Positions 8,113-15,723 of a stretch of DNA of 64,000 bases are shown here, piece after piece. The DNA is from Pseudodesulfovibrio senegalensis. GTDB lineage: Bacteria > Desulfobacterota > Desulfovibrionia > Desulfovibrionales > Desulfovibrionaceae. Positions within the stretch are counted from its first letter, which is position 1. Each line of letters begins with the position of its first letter. The stretch covers positions 124,001 to 188,000 of the forward strand of contig NZ_WAIE01000001.1 of assembly GCF_008830225.1 (NCBI RefSeq). The letters are read 5' to 3'. The notes below the pieces were generated by a model. The model made no database searches and had not been told where the DNA came from. It saw only the letters and a program-made list of their open reading frames with translations. The translations under genes were made by a program, and so were the position numbers.

Positions 8113-8427
8113 ATGATCAATTTGACCGAAGCCGCACAGAAGCAGCTGGAAAGCTACTTCTCGGATCGGGAAACCTCTGCCATCCGGGTGTATCTCGCAT
8201 CCGGCGGTTGAGCTGGCCCCCGACTGACATTGGCTCTGGATGAGCCTAAGGACACTGACGGCGTATACGAAACCGGTGGATTCAAGTTCCTTTTGGACAA
8301 GGAGCTGGCACAGCAGACCGGTGAAATCAAAATAGACATGACCTACTACGGATTCTCGGTGGACGCACAGAATCCCATGGGGGGCGGATCCTGCTCCTCG
8401 TGTTCCACGGGGTCGTGCTCCTGCTAG
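8113..8427 (+). CDS. HesB/IscA-like selenoprotein (UGA 8209-8211 read as selenocysteine)
   Basis: Reading through the in-frame TGA at codon 33 gives a 104-residue protein that aligns end to end with the next gene. SGG-Sec-AGP here corresponds to SGGCSGP there, and both continue into LALDE and end in a Cys/Gly-rich tail (GGGSCSSCSTGSCSC). The first HesB/IscA cysteine is thus replaced by selenocysteine, as in the known HesB-like selenoproteins. A bacterial SECIS-like hairpin follows at 8232-8246. AAGGAGG (8098-8104) precedes the ATG. HesB/IscA proteins carry iron or Fe-S clusters, and the selenocysteine suggests a redox or cluster-ligand role. Conventional gene callers would split or truncate this gene. 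Confidence 0.92.
8230..8249 (+). promoter_or_regulatory. bSECIS-like hairpin for selenocysteine insertion
   Basis: GGCTC (8232-8236), loop TGGAT (8237-8241) and GAGCC (8242-8246) form a stem extendable by TT/AA with one bulged T. The loop lies 25 bases after the UGA and has G as its second base. Both properties fit the bacterial SECIS model (G in the first two loop positions, roughly 16-37 bases spacing) recognised by SelB. Confidence 0.75.
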
Positions 8428-8450
8428 CAGGAGTTGCCACTGTCGTTTCA

Positions 8451-8479
8451 GGGCGTCCCGCAAGGGGCGCCCTTTTTTT
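8451..8479 (+). terminator. Rho-independent terminator after the selenoprotein gene
   Basis: A GGGCGTCCC / GGGGCGCCC stem with a GCAA loop is followed by seven T. It separates the two HesB-like genes into independent transcripts. Confidence 0.85.
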
Positions 8480-8534
8480 ATACTGTTTTTTCGGAGTGTT
8501 GCCTGCACCGTGCATGAGAGTTCTCAATTTTGGT

Positions 8535-8563
8535 TTGACGCCTCGCTTTTTCATGCCTACCTG
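8535..8563 (+). promoter_or_regulatory. Promoter of the cysteine HesB-like gene
   Basis: TTGACG (8535-8540), 17 bases, TACCTG (8558-8563). This matches the layout of the promoter at 8047-8075 while the surrounding sequence differs. Confidence 0.55.
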
Positions 8564-8600
8564 TAGGAGACCAGACCTTTAACGATCATAGGAGGATTTC

Positions 8601-8918
8601 ATGATCGAAGTAACCAATGAAGCCATTGCCAAGCTCGAAGAGCATTTTGAAGGACAGGACCGTGCGCCCATTCGCGTGTATGCGGCCTCGGGCGGTTGTT
8701 CCGGCCCCATGCTCGGACTTGCGCTGGACGAGGTCAAGGCGGGCGACGCCAGCACCGAAATACAGGGATTCACATTCATTGCCGAAGAAAAGCTGCTGGA
8801 AGTCGTCGGTGACGTGAACATTCACGCCAACGAGCACGGCTTTCAGGTCGCCAGCCAGAATCCGCTTCCGGGCGGCGGTTGCGATTGCAACTCGGGCTGC
8901 GGCGGCTGCTGCAGCTAG
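8601..8918 (+). CDS. HesB/IscA-like protein, cysteine paralogue of the selenoprotein
   Basis: This 105-residue protein has SGGCSGP with Cys33 at the position of the upstream selenocysteine, and a C-terminal tail GGGCDCNSGCGGCC very rich in cysteine. The standard IscA ending (CGCG-x-SF) is replaced by this tail, so metal binding is likely but classical IscA function is not assured. AGGAGG stands 8 bases before the ATG. The gene has its own promoter and terminator. It and the selenoprotein gene evidently arose by tandem duplication followed by Sec/Cys exchange. Confidence 0.88.
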   Translation: MIEVTNEAIAKLEEHFEGQDRAPIRVYAASGGCSGPMLGLALDEVKAGDASTEIQGFTFIAEEKLLEVVGDVNIHANEHGFQVASQNPLPGGGCDCNSGCGGCCS

Positions 8919-8944
8919 CAGGAATATCGTGCCGGATGGCAAAT

Positions 8945-8979
8945 GGCTCCCGCGCTTACGGCGACGGGGGCCTTTTTTT
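8945..8979 (+). terminator. Rho-independent terminator after the cysteine HesB-like gene
   Basis: A GGCTCCCG / CGGGGGCC stem is followed by seven T. Confidence 0.8.
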
Positions 8980-9090
8980 ATGGAAAAATGACCCGTGCGA
9001 CACCGAACAGGACCGGCATGCTTGCAACTATGGCCCATGGTTCGTATGACTACCTGCCACCAGAACAAACCGAGCGGGAGATCGGCCATC

Positions 9091-9432
9091 ATGTTCAGAC
9101 AGGAAGAATGGATTTTCAGCGGGGCATCCGGCGCACACTACCGGTTCTCCATTCGCACCAAGAAAAGCGGCCTGCCGCAGGCCCCGGGCGTGGTCATGCT
9201 GGCCTATACCCATCCGCGCGGCCATATGGCCGGATGGCAGGTGAACCCGCTGTTCATCGGTCATGCCGACGACATGAGCCGGATTCCCGAAAGCGAAGTT
9301 GATCCGCACAGCAAGCAGATGGCCCTGTGGAACAGTTGTTTCCTGTTGCCGGAATCCCTTGCCGCTGCCCGTGAGGCATGTGTCCTCGATCTGGAGCGTG
9401 CGAACGCCCCCTTCATCATCATTCCGGAATAG
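9091..9432 (+). CDS. Hypothetical protein, 113 residues
   Basis: The family is not recognised. It is a small soluble protein starting MFRQEEWIFSGASGAHYRFS, with a compact alpha/beta-like composition and no membrane segment or signal peptide. It ends in APFIIIPE. The ATG at 9091 has a purine-rich CGGGAG ahead of it; an upstream GTG/ATG extension would overlap a less protein-like stretch. It stands alone between the HesB-like pair and the TetR regulator. Confidence 0.6.
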   Translation: MFRQEEWIFSGASGAHYRFSIRTKKSGLPQAPGVVMLAYTHPRGHMAGWQVNPLFIGHADDMSRIPESEVDPHSKQMALWNSCFLLPESLAAAREACVLDLERANAPFIIIPE

Positions 9433-9528
9433 CCCGACCTATCCTCCGCAACGCCGGAAAAAATATTGGCTGGCCCAGCCTTGCTTTTTTTTGGGCCTTT
9501 GACCATGCCGTGAGCAAAGATTGATTTG

Positions 9529-9599
9529 TTGACACGGCGGTCATTTCCATATTAGCTGCTTAGAAAAATGACCGTCGGTCACATTATGACCGGTGGTCA
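9529..9599 (+). promoter_or_regulatory. Promoter and three operator-like palindromes of the TetR gene
   Basis: A -35-like TTGACA begins at 9529. Around it lie TGACACGGCGGTCA (9530-9543), TGACCGTCGGTCA (9569-9581) and TGACCGGTGGTCA (9587-9599). The last two are near-perfect 13-base dyads with centres 18 bases apart. This is what an autoregulated TetR-family gene would show. Their position also argues that translation starts downstream at 9643, not at the ATG inside the first full palindrome. Confidence 0.65.
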
Positions 9600-9642
9600 C
9601 GCAACAGGTGCGGGACACGTGAACCAGACAGGAACAGGCAGC

Positions 9643-10230
9643 ATGAGCAGGCAGCAGGAAAAATCGCGCCAGACCATGAAAGAGTTGATGGAAGCGGCCA
9701 CCAGCCTGTTCGCGTCCAAGGGCTTCACGGCCACGTCCGTGGCCGAGATCACAAGCCGGGCCGGGTATGCCAAGGGCAGCTTCTACCGCCACTGGGAAAG
9801 CAAGGGCCAGCTGTTTCTGCAGATCGTGGAGCACAAGATGCGCCAGTACCGCGACGCCCGCGACCGCCGTATTGCCGATGCCGGTAATCTGGAAGAGGCC
9901 ATGCGCATCATCTGGGATTTTCTGGAGACCATGGTCTCGGATTCCGAGTGGGCGCGCGTTTTTCTGGAGTTCACCGTGCATTCCATGCGCGATGAAGAGC
10001 TGTGCGCCGAACTGCGGCGCAGCCAGTACCGTCTTTCCGAGGACATTTTTGCGGAGCTGGTGCGGCCCTTCGTGACCACGGATTATCCTGCGGAAAAGAT
10101 CGGGGCCCTGAACACGGCCCTGTTCGAGGGCTTCATGGTCCACAACGCGCTGGAGGCCGGGGTGCTGGAGCTGGAGGACGTGCGCGAGGCCGCCGTGGCC
10201 CTTGCCGTTGCCAAGGGAACGAAACAGTAG
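9643..10230 (+). CDS. TetR/AcrR-family transcriptional regulator
   Basis: This is a 195-residue repressor. The N-terminal helix-turn-helix covers about residues 10-55 (LFASKGFTATSVAEITSRAGYAKGSFYRHWESKGQLF), matching the TetR_N signature. The rest is a helical ligand and dimer domain. The start is set at ATG 9643 because the palindromic operators fill 9569-9599 and would otherwise be coding. It lies 38 bases before the TRAP transporter operon and is likely to control itself and that operon. The inducer is unknown. Confidence 0.88.
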   Translation: MSRQQEKSRQTMKELMEAATSLFASKGFTATSVAEITSRAGYAKGSFYRHWESKGQLFLQIVEHKMRQYRDARDRRIADAGNLEEAMRIIWDFLETMVSDSEWARVFLEFTVHSMRDEELCAELRRSQYRLSEDIFAELVRPFVTTDYPAEKIGALNTALFEGFMVHNALEAGVLELEDVREAAVALAVAKGTKQ

Positions 10231-10268
10231 ATCGCTGTTCGCCATATATTTAATCACGGGAGGAGAGG

Positions 10269-11285
10269 ATGAAACGGGTATTTCTGTTGAGCACGGCCGT
10301 TGCGGCCCTGTGTGTGAGCATGTTGTGTGTGAGCGGTCCGGCCGAGGCCCAGACGCGGCTGACCTATTCCAACTTTTTCCCGCCCACCCACGTGCAGTCC
10401 CAGCTGGCCGAACAATGGTGCCGCGAAGTGGAAAAGCGCACGGACGGCGAAGTGGTCATCGACTACTATCCGGGCAGCACCCTGACCAAGGCCAAGCAGT
10501 GTTATGACGGCGTTGTCGAGGGCATGTCCGACATCGGACTTTCCGCGCTGGCCTATTCTCGCGGGCGTTTTCCTGTCATGGCCGCCGTGGACCTGCCCCT
10601 GGGCTACACCTCGGGCGTGCAGGCCACCCGGGTGGCCAACGACGTGTACGCAAAGTTCCGTCCGGCCGAGCTGGACGACGTGCAGGTCATGTATTTCCAT
10701 GCCCACGGCCCGGGCCTTTTGCACACGGCCAAGAAGCCGGTCAAGACCCTTGAGGACATCAAGGGACTGAAGCTGCGCGCAACGGGCAACTCCGGCAAGC
10801 TGGTGCAGGCGCTGGGCGCCACCCCGGTGGCCATGTCCATGTCCGATTCCTACCAGGCCATCCAGAAGGGCGTGGTGGACGGCGGCATGTATCCCGTGGA
10901 AACCAACAAGGGCTGGAAAATGGCCGAGGTCGTGGACTACATGACCGAGTCTTTCCCGGTGGGGTATACCACCACCTTTTTCGTGGTCATGAACAAGGAC
11001 CGCTGGAACGCGCTTTCCGACAAGGCCCGCGCCGCCATCACCGAAATCAACGCCCAGTGGTCCGTGCTGCACGGCAAGGCCTGGGACGAGAGCGACGTGG
11101 TGGGCCGCGAGTACTTCAAGGCCAAGGGCGGGGAGATCATCCCCCTGAGCGCGGCCGAAGGCGAAAGGTGGAAGGCTGCGGCCGCACCCATGCTCGATGA
11201 ATACGTGAACGACGCGGACGCCAAGGGCCTGCCCGGCAGGGAAGTGCTGGAATTTACCCAGAAGTCGCTCGAGGCGGACCACTAG
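10269..11285 (+). CDS. TRAP transporter substrate-binding protein (DctP family)
   Basis: This 338-residue periplasmic protein has a signal peptide of about 27 residues ending AEA. The DctP fold is clear: YSNFFPPTHVQSQLAEQWCREVEKRTDGEV, GMSDIGLSALAYSRGRFP, and LRATGNSGKLVQALGATPVAMSMSDSYQAIQKGVVDGG. The arginine of LRATG is the usual carboxylate anchor, so an organic acid substrate is expected; which one cannot be told. It is the first gene of a dctP-dctQ-dctM operon, separated from dctQ by a terminator-like hairpin. Confidence 0.92.
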   Translation: MKRVFLLSTAVAALCVSMLCVSGPAEAQTRLTYSNFFPPTHVQSQLAEQWCREVEKRTDGEVVIDYYPGSTLTKAKQCYDGVVEGMSDIGLSALAYSRGRFPVMAAVDLPLGYTSGVQATRVANDVYAKFRPAELDDVQVMYFHAHGPGLLHTAKKPVKTLEDIKGLKLRATGNSGKLVQALGATPVAMSMSDSYQAIQKGVVDGGMYPVETNKGWKMAEVVDYMTESFPVGYTTTFFVVMNKDRWNALSDKARAAITEINAQWSVLHGKAWDESDVVGREYFKAKGGEIIPLSAAEGERWKAAAAPMLDEYVNDADAKGLPGREVLEFTQKSLEADH

Positions 11286-11302
11286 GAATCTGAATTCGAA
11301 TA

Positions 11303-11335
11303 CGCGCGCGGTCTTTGCGGGCCGCGCGTTTTTTT
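11303..11335 (+). terminator. Terminator-like hairpin between dctP and dctQ
   Basis: CGCGCGG (11305-11311) and CCGCGCG (11322-11328) are followed by seven T. It lies inside the operon, so partial termination would give more binding protein than membrane subunits, as seen for other binding-protein transporters. Confidence 0.7.
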
Positions 11336-11348
11336 ACGGGACAGACGC

Positions 11349-11840
11349 ATGGAAAATCAGAATCCGGGACTGCTCGGGCGCTTGGAGTCGGTCATGAAGG
11401 TGGTTGCGGCCGCCTGTCTGATGGCCATGGCGCTCGTCACGGGCGTGGATGTGGCCGGGCGCGCCCTGCTCAATACACCCCTGTTCGGCACCGAGGAAAT
11501 CGTGACCATTCTGGCCGTGTTCGTGGCCGGGCTGGCCTTGCCCTATACCCATTCGCAGGGCAGCCACATCGGTGTGGAAATCCTGTATGCCCGCATGGGC
11601 AGCCGGATGCGCGCCGTGTTCGACGTGCTGACCAATTCGTTGGCGGGCGGACTTTTCCTGCTGGTGGCGTGGCGCATGGTGCTGTACGGCAACAGCCTGC
11701 GCCGTTCGGGTGAGGTATCCATGAACCTTGAGCTGCCCACCTACATGGTGGTCTATGCGCTGGGATTCTGCTTTCTGGTCTTTGCGCTCTGCCTGCTGGC
11801 CGGGGCCGCCAAACCCCTGACGCGCGGAGGCCGCTCATGA
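11349..11840 (+). CDS. TRAP transporter small membrane subunit (DctQ family)
   Basis: This 163-residue protein has four predicted membrane segments. The DctQ signature is in the second and third (TPLFGTEEIVTILAVFVAGLALPYTHSQGSHIGVEIL). It forms the membrane complex with DctM. Its stop overlaps the dctM start by 4 bases. Confidence 0.9.
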   Translation: MENQNPGLLGRLESVMKVVAAACLMAMALVTGVDVAGRALLNTPLFGTEEIVTILAVFVAGLALPYTHSQGSHIGVEILYARMGSRMRAVFDVLTNSLAGGLFLLVAWRMVLYGNSLRRSGEVSMNLELPTYMVVYALGFCFLVFALCLLAGAAKPLTRGGRS

Positions 11841-13159
11841 ACCTGATGGACCCGACCACCATGGGCCTTGTGGGCGTGGGTGTGATGCTGCTTTTGTTCA
11901 TGACCCGCATGCCCGTCGCTTACGTCATGACCCTTGTGGGCTTCGTGGGTTTTTCCTGCCTCATCTCCCTGAAAGGCGGCATGAACCTGCTTTCGCGCAG
12001 TATCTACGACGCGTTTTCCTCCTACAGCCTCGCCACCATCCCCCTGTTCATCCTCATGGGGCAGCTGGCCTTCAACAGCGGCATCAGCCGCAGGCTGTAC
12101 GATGCGGCCTATTGTTTCTTCGGCCATGTGCGCGGCGGGTTGGCCATGGCCACGGTCACGGCCTGCACCGCGTTCGGCGCGGTGTGCGGGTCCAGCCCGG
12201 CAACGGCCGCCACCATGACCACCGTGGGCCTGCCCGAGATGAAGCGCTACGGTTACGCGGATTCGCTGGCCACCGGAGCCATCGCCTCGGGCGGCAGCAT
12301 GGGCATGATCATGCCGCCCAGCGTGGTGCTGATCATCTACGGCGTGCTCACCGAGCAGTCCATCGGCGCATTGTTCGTGGCCGGAATCCTGCCCGCACTG
12401 CTCATGACCCTGCTTTTCGTGGGCGCCATCGCCATGCAGTGCGCCCTGAACCCGAAGCTCGGCCCGGCTGGGGAGCGCACGCCTCTGGCCGCGCGTTTCA
12501 AGTCCCTGATGGGTCTTGCGGACACCCTGCTCATCTTCCTGCTGGTCATCGGCGGCATGTTCTTCGGCTGGTTCACGCCCAACGAGGCCGCCAGCATCGG
12601 CGTGCTGGGGGTGCTGGCCATTTCGCTGGTCAAGCGCCAGCTCACGTGGCGGGCGTTCGTCAATTCACTGTACGAGACCCTGCGCACCTCCTGCATGGTG
12701 CTGTTCCTTGTGGCGGGCGCGGGCGTGTTCGGCAAGTTCCTGGCCGTGACCCGCATCCCGTTCAACGTGGCCACCTGGGTCTCCGCCTTTGACCTGCCGC
12801 CCTTTGCCATCATGGCCATGATTGTCGGCATCTTCTTCATCGGCGGCTGTTTCATGGACGCGCTGGCCCTGATCATGCTGACCATCCCGGTCTTTTTTCC
12901 GGTGGTCACCAACCTCGGGTACGATCCGATCTGGTTCGGCATCATCATCGTGCTGGTCACGCAGATCGGGGTCATCACTCCGCCTGTGGGTATCAACGTC
13001 TATGTGGTCTACGGCATGTCGCGCAAGATTGCGCCTTCGGTTTCGCTGGAGGCCATTTTCCGTGGCGTGATGCCGTTTCTGGCCGCCATCGTGTTCGGAA
13101 TCGCGCTGTTGTTCGTGTTTCCGGAAATCGTCATGGTTCTGCCGAACATCATGTACTGA
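11837..13159 (+). CDS. TRAP transporter large permease subunit (DctM family)
   Basis: This 440-residue, roughly 12-segment permease uses the Na+ gradient to import the substrate delivered by DctP. Family hallmarks are SYSLATIPLFILMGQLAFNSG, FGAVCGSSPATAATM, GGSMGMIMPPSVVLIIYG and TQIGVITPPVGINVYV. It is translationally coupled to dctQ (ATGA overlap). A long hairpin follows the stop. Confidence 0.93.
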   Translation: MNLMDPTTMGLVGVGVMLLLFMTRMPVAYVMTLVGFVGFSCLISLKGGMNLLSRSIYDAFSSYSLATIPLFILMGQLAFNSGISRRLYDAAYCFFGHVRGGLAMATVTACTAFGAVCGSSPATAATMTTVGLPEMKRYGYADSLATGAIASGGSMGMIMPPSVVLIIYGVLTEQSIGALFVAGILPALLMTLLFVGAIAMQCALNPKLGPAGERTPLAARFKSLMGLADTLLIFLLVIGGMFFGWFTPNEAASIGVLGVLAISLVKRQLTWRAFVNSLYETLRTSCMVLFLVAGAGVFGKFLAVTRIPFNVATWVSAFDLPPFAIMAMIVGIFFIGGCFMDALALIMLTIPVFFPVVTNLGYDPIWFGIIIVLVTQIGVITPPVGINVYVVYGMSRKIAPSVSLEAIFRGVMPFLAAIVFGIALLFVFPEIVMVLPNIMY

Positions 13160-13191
13160 CCGCAGCCATTCCCGACCGTTTTGCCGTTTCA

Positions 13192-13230
13192 GCAGCCGCC
13201 GCACGGATCGTGATTCCGTGCGGCGGCTGC
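13192..13230 (+). terminator. Long hairpin ending the TRAP operon
   Basis: The arms GCAGCCGCCGCACGGA and TCCGTGCGGCGGCTGC are a perfect 16-bp inverted repeat with a 7-base loop, followed by TTGCGTCC without a long T run. Confidence 0.65.
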
Positions 13231-13351
13231 TTGCGTCCTCATGCCGGACGTTATAAGGGATTTGATATATAAGAACGCCAATTCACGCGATTGCGGCGGG
13301 GCCGGATCGTCCGCTCCCGCCTGTCGTGAACCCTGAACAAGGCAGGTTCCC

Positions 13352-13912
13352 ATGAGTCCGCAACGACTGTACAAATCCATCTACGATATCGCCAGAACCA
13401 TCAACTCCAGCCTTGAGCCTTCCAAGGTGCTGGCCGCCATTGCCGAGCAGGTCACCCGCGCCATGAATGCCAAGGGCTGCTTCATCCGCTTGCTGGATGC
13501 GCGCGGCGAAATGCTGCTGCCCGGTGCGTATCACGGCCTGAGCGACCGCTACGCCGAGAAAGGCCCGGTGCAGGTGGAAAAGAGCCGCCTTGATCAGGAG
13601 GTGCTTGAGGGCAAAATCGTGACCATTGCCGACGTGCGCACGGACGACCGTTTCCAGTACCCGGCCGAGGCCGAGGCCGAGGGGCTTGTTTCCCTTGTCG
13701 TCGTGCCCCTGACCGTGGGCGGCGAGCGGGTGGTGGGCGTGTTGCGCGTGTATTCGGACGCGGCGCGCGAGTTCGATTCCGAAGAGCTGGATTTTCTTTC
13801 CTGCATTGCCGACCTTTCGGGGTTGGCTCTGGAAAACGCACGCATGTACAAGGCGTTGAAGCGGGCCAGCGAGCTGGCCAACGAGTTCAACTACCGCGTT
13901 TTCGAGGATTGA
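13352..13912 (+). CDS. GAF-domain protein
   Basis: This 186-residue protein consists almost entirely of one GAF domain (about residues 15-165: [35 protein letters not shown] through [26 protein letters not shown]). There is no attached kinase, cyclase or HTH, so it is a stand-alone ligand or redox sensor that must act through a partner. It precedes gap by 52 bases on the same strand. A regulatory link to glycolysis is possible but unproven. Confidence 0.85.
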   Translation: MSPQRLYKSIYDIARTINSSLEPSKVLAAIAEQVTRAMNAKGCFIRLLDARGEMLLPGAYHGLSDRYAEKGPVQVEKSRLDQEVLEGKIVTIADVRTDDRFQYPAEAEAEGLVSLVVVPLTVGGERVVGVLRVYSDAAREFDSEELDFLSCIADLSGLALENARMYKALKRASELANEFNYRVFED

Positions 13913-13964
13913 TGCGAACGTCACGACAATCGGGCGCGGCCGCATGGTCCGCCGGGAGGATAGC

Positions 13965-14984
13965 ATGAGCAAGATCAGAGTAGGCATCAACGGATTCGGC
14001 CGCATCGGCCGTCAGGTGCTCAAGACCATATGGGAATACCATCGCGACACCATGGAAGTGGTGGCCGTGAACGACCTTTTCGACATAGAGACCAACGCGC
14101 ATCTTCTGGCCCACGACACCAACTACGGCAGCCTGCCCGTGGACATCGCCGTGGACGGCGATACCATCCGGGTTGGCGATGACTTCAAAGTCACAAGTTT
14201 TGCCGAGCGCGATCCGCGCATGATCCCGTGGGGCAGACTCAAGGTGGACGTGGTCGTGGAATCCACGGGCATTTTCCGCACCGGACCCACCGCGGCCCAG
14301 CACATCGAGGCCGGGGCGCGCAAGGTGGTCATTTCCGCGCCCGCCAAGGAAGAGGACATCACCCTTGTCATGGGCGTGAACCACACGGACTATGACCCGG
14401 CCAAACACCATGTCATTTCCAATGCCTCCTGCACCACCAATTGTCTTGCCCCGGTGGTCAAGGTCATGCACGAGGCCTTCGGCATCAGCAAGGGCGTCAT
14501 GACCACGGTGCACGCCTACACCAACGACCAGCGCATTCTGGACATGCCGCACAAGGACCTGCGCCGTGCGCGCGCCGCGGCCTGCAACATGATCCCAACC
14601 TCCACAGGCGCGGCCAAGGCCGTGGCACTGGTCATCCCGGAGATGCAGGGGCGGTTCGAGGGCTATTCCGTGCGCGTGCCCACGCCCACGGTCTCCCTTG
14701 TGGATTTCGTGGCCGTGCTGGAAAAGGATACTACCACCGAGGAGCTCAAGGCGCGGCTCAAGGCCGCCTCGCAAAACGAGCTTGCGGGCATTCTCGGTTA
14801 TTCCGAGCAGGCGCTCGTGTCCACGGATTTCGTGGGCAATCCCCATTCCGGCATCGTGGAGGCCGACTTCACCGTGGTGCAGAGCGGCAATCTCGCCAAG
14901 GTCTATGCATGGTACGACAACGAGTGGGGCTATTCCTGCCGCGTGGCCGACCTCATCGACTACATGGGCCAAAAGGGGATTTAG
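13965..14984 (+). CDS. gap: Glyceraldehyde-3-phosphate dehydrogenase, type I
   Basis: This 339-residue enzyme oxidises and phosphorylates glyceraldehyde 3-phosphate to 1,3-bisphosphoglycerate in glycolysis, or the reverse. The N-terminal [10 protein letters not shown] binds NAD, the catalytic Cys156 lies in SNASCTTN, and the C-terminus has [19 protein letters not shown] around residue 36 suggests NAD rather than NADP preference. The ATG at 13965 is preceded by GGGAGGA. It is preceded by the GAF gene and followed by a composite repeat. Confidence 0.96.
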   Translation: MSKIRVGINGFGRIGRQVLKTIWEYHRDTMEVVAVNDLFDIETNAHLLAHDTNYGSLPVDIAVDGDTIRVGDDFKVTSFAERDPRMIPWGRLKVDVVVESTGIFRTGPTAAQHIEAGARKVVISAPAKEEDITLVMGVNHTDYDPAKHHVISNASCTTNCLAPVVKVMHEAFGISKGVMTTVHAYTNDQRILDMPHKDLRRARAAACNMIPTSTGAAKAVALVIPEMQGRFEGYSVRVPTPTVSLVDFVAVLEKDTTTEELKARLKAASQNELAGILGYSEQALVSTDFVGNPHSGIVEADFTVVQSGNLAKVYAWYDNEWGYSCRVADLIDYMGQKGI

Positions 14985-15044
14985 GTAACGTTGCTTTTTT
15001 TGGGGAGAACCCTTTTGAAAAAGCCCCCCTCCCCAAATCCCATC

Positions 15045-15215
15045 CCGCAAAATTTTTTGGCGAGCGGCCCGGTTTGTCTTGCAAACCGGGCCGCTGGGTT
15101 GTTGTGGGGAAACGAAAAACTGTCTTTGCTGAATTACTCACCCGCCGTTGCATCCGCAGGATGCAACGGTAGAAAAGGGTCAAGGGACGTGTCCCTTGCG
15201 GGTGCAGGGCAGCGC
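15045..15215 (-). repeat. Composite intergenic repeat, family 1, copy B (inverted relative to copy A)
   Basis: Read on the minus strand it repeats copy A module by module: GCGCTGCCCTGCACCCGCAA, the AAGGGACACGTCCCTTG dyad, GTTGCATCCTGCGGATGCAA, an AT-rich spacer, then the 14-bp hairpin (15063-15095 on +) and CGCCAAAAAATTTTG. The hairpin loops differ (TCTTG here), but the arms are identical to copy A. It fills the gap between gap and the TPR lipoprotein gene. Confidence 0.8.
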
Positions 15216-15234
15216 TCAGCTTCTCCCAAGGAAA

Positions 15235-15723
15235 TCATTTCATGGCCTGGATTTTTCGTGCGTTTCGTATGGACGTGAGCGTGTCGCGGTAGGGTGCGTC
15301 CTTGCCTTTCGGAGCAAGTCCCACGGCTTCCTGAGCCAGCTGTTCGGCCCTGTCCAGCCTGCGTTTGCGCGTGTAATAGAGCCAGGCGAGGTTGTTGCGT
15401 GGCCTCGGGTCGTCGGGCATGTGCTTGATGGCTTTTTCATAGCGTTTTTCCGCGCGGAGCCATTTTTCCATGGCAAAGGCCACGTTGCCCAGATACAGCC
15501 ACGCCTCGGGCAGGTCCTTGGCCTGTTCGTATTGCTCCTGTGCCAGTTGCAGCTCGCCCTTTTGTTCATAGCTCACGCCCAATTGCAGGTGCTCTTCGGG
15601 CGAGAGAGCGTCATCGTGCAGGGTTATTTTGGGCATGGCGCAGCCGCCAAGCCCCATGAGCACGATCAGGGCGAGGCAGGGCAGGGCCGCGCGCAGCCTG
15701 TATTGAGTGCTTTTTCCTTTCAT
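15235..15723 (-). CDS. TPR lipoprotein
   Basis: This 162-residue protein has a lipoprotein signal (LALIVLMGLGGC) and about three tetratricopeptide repeats: LQLGVSYEQKGELQLAQEQYEQA, AWLYLGNVAFAMEKWLRAEKRYEKAI and PRNNLAWLYYTRKRRLDRAEQLAQEAV. It is the last gene of a three-gene operon after the PA2779 and PA2778 homologues. Its start ATG overlaps the end of the peptidase gene by one base. TPRs suggest a protein-assembly role in the envelope. Confidence 0.85.
   Translation of the reverse strand: MKGKSTQYRLRAALPCLALIVLMGLGGCAMPKITLHDDALSPEEHLQLGVSYEQKGELQLAQEQYEQAKDLPEAWLYLGNVAFAMEKWLRAEKRYEKAIKHMPDDPRPRNNLAWLYYTRKRRLDRAEQLAQEAVGLAPKGKDAPYRDTLTSIRNARKIQAMK

Noticed and set aside
8113-8427. Frameshifted or truncated HesB pseudogene
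   Set aside because: The only interruption is a TGA at the conserved cysteine position, followed by a SECIS-like hairpin, with intact sequence on both sides.
9568-9642. An ATG at 9568 as start of the TetR gene
   Set aside because: It would translate two near-perfect operator palindromes and add 25 residues not seen in TetR proteins.
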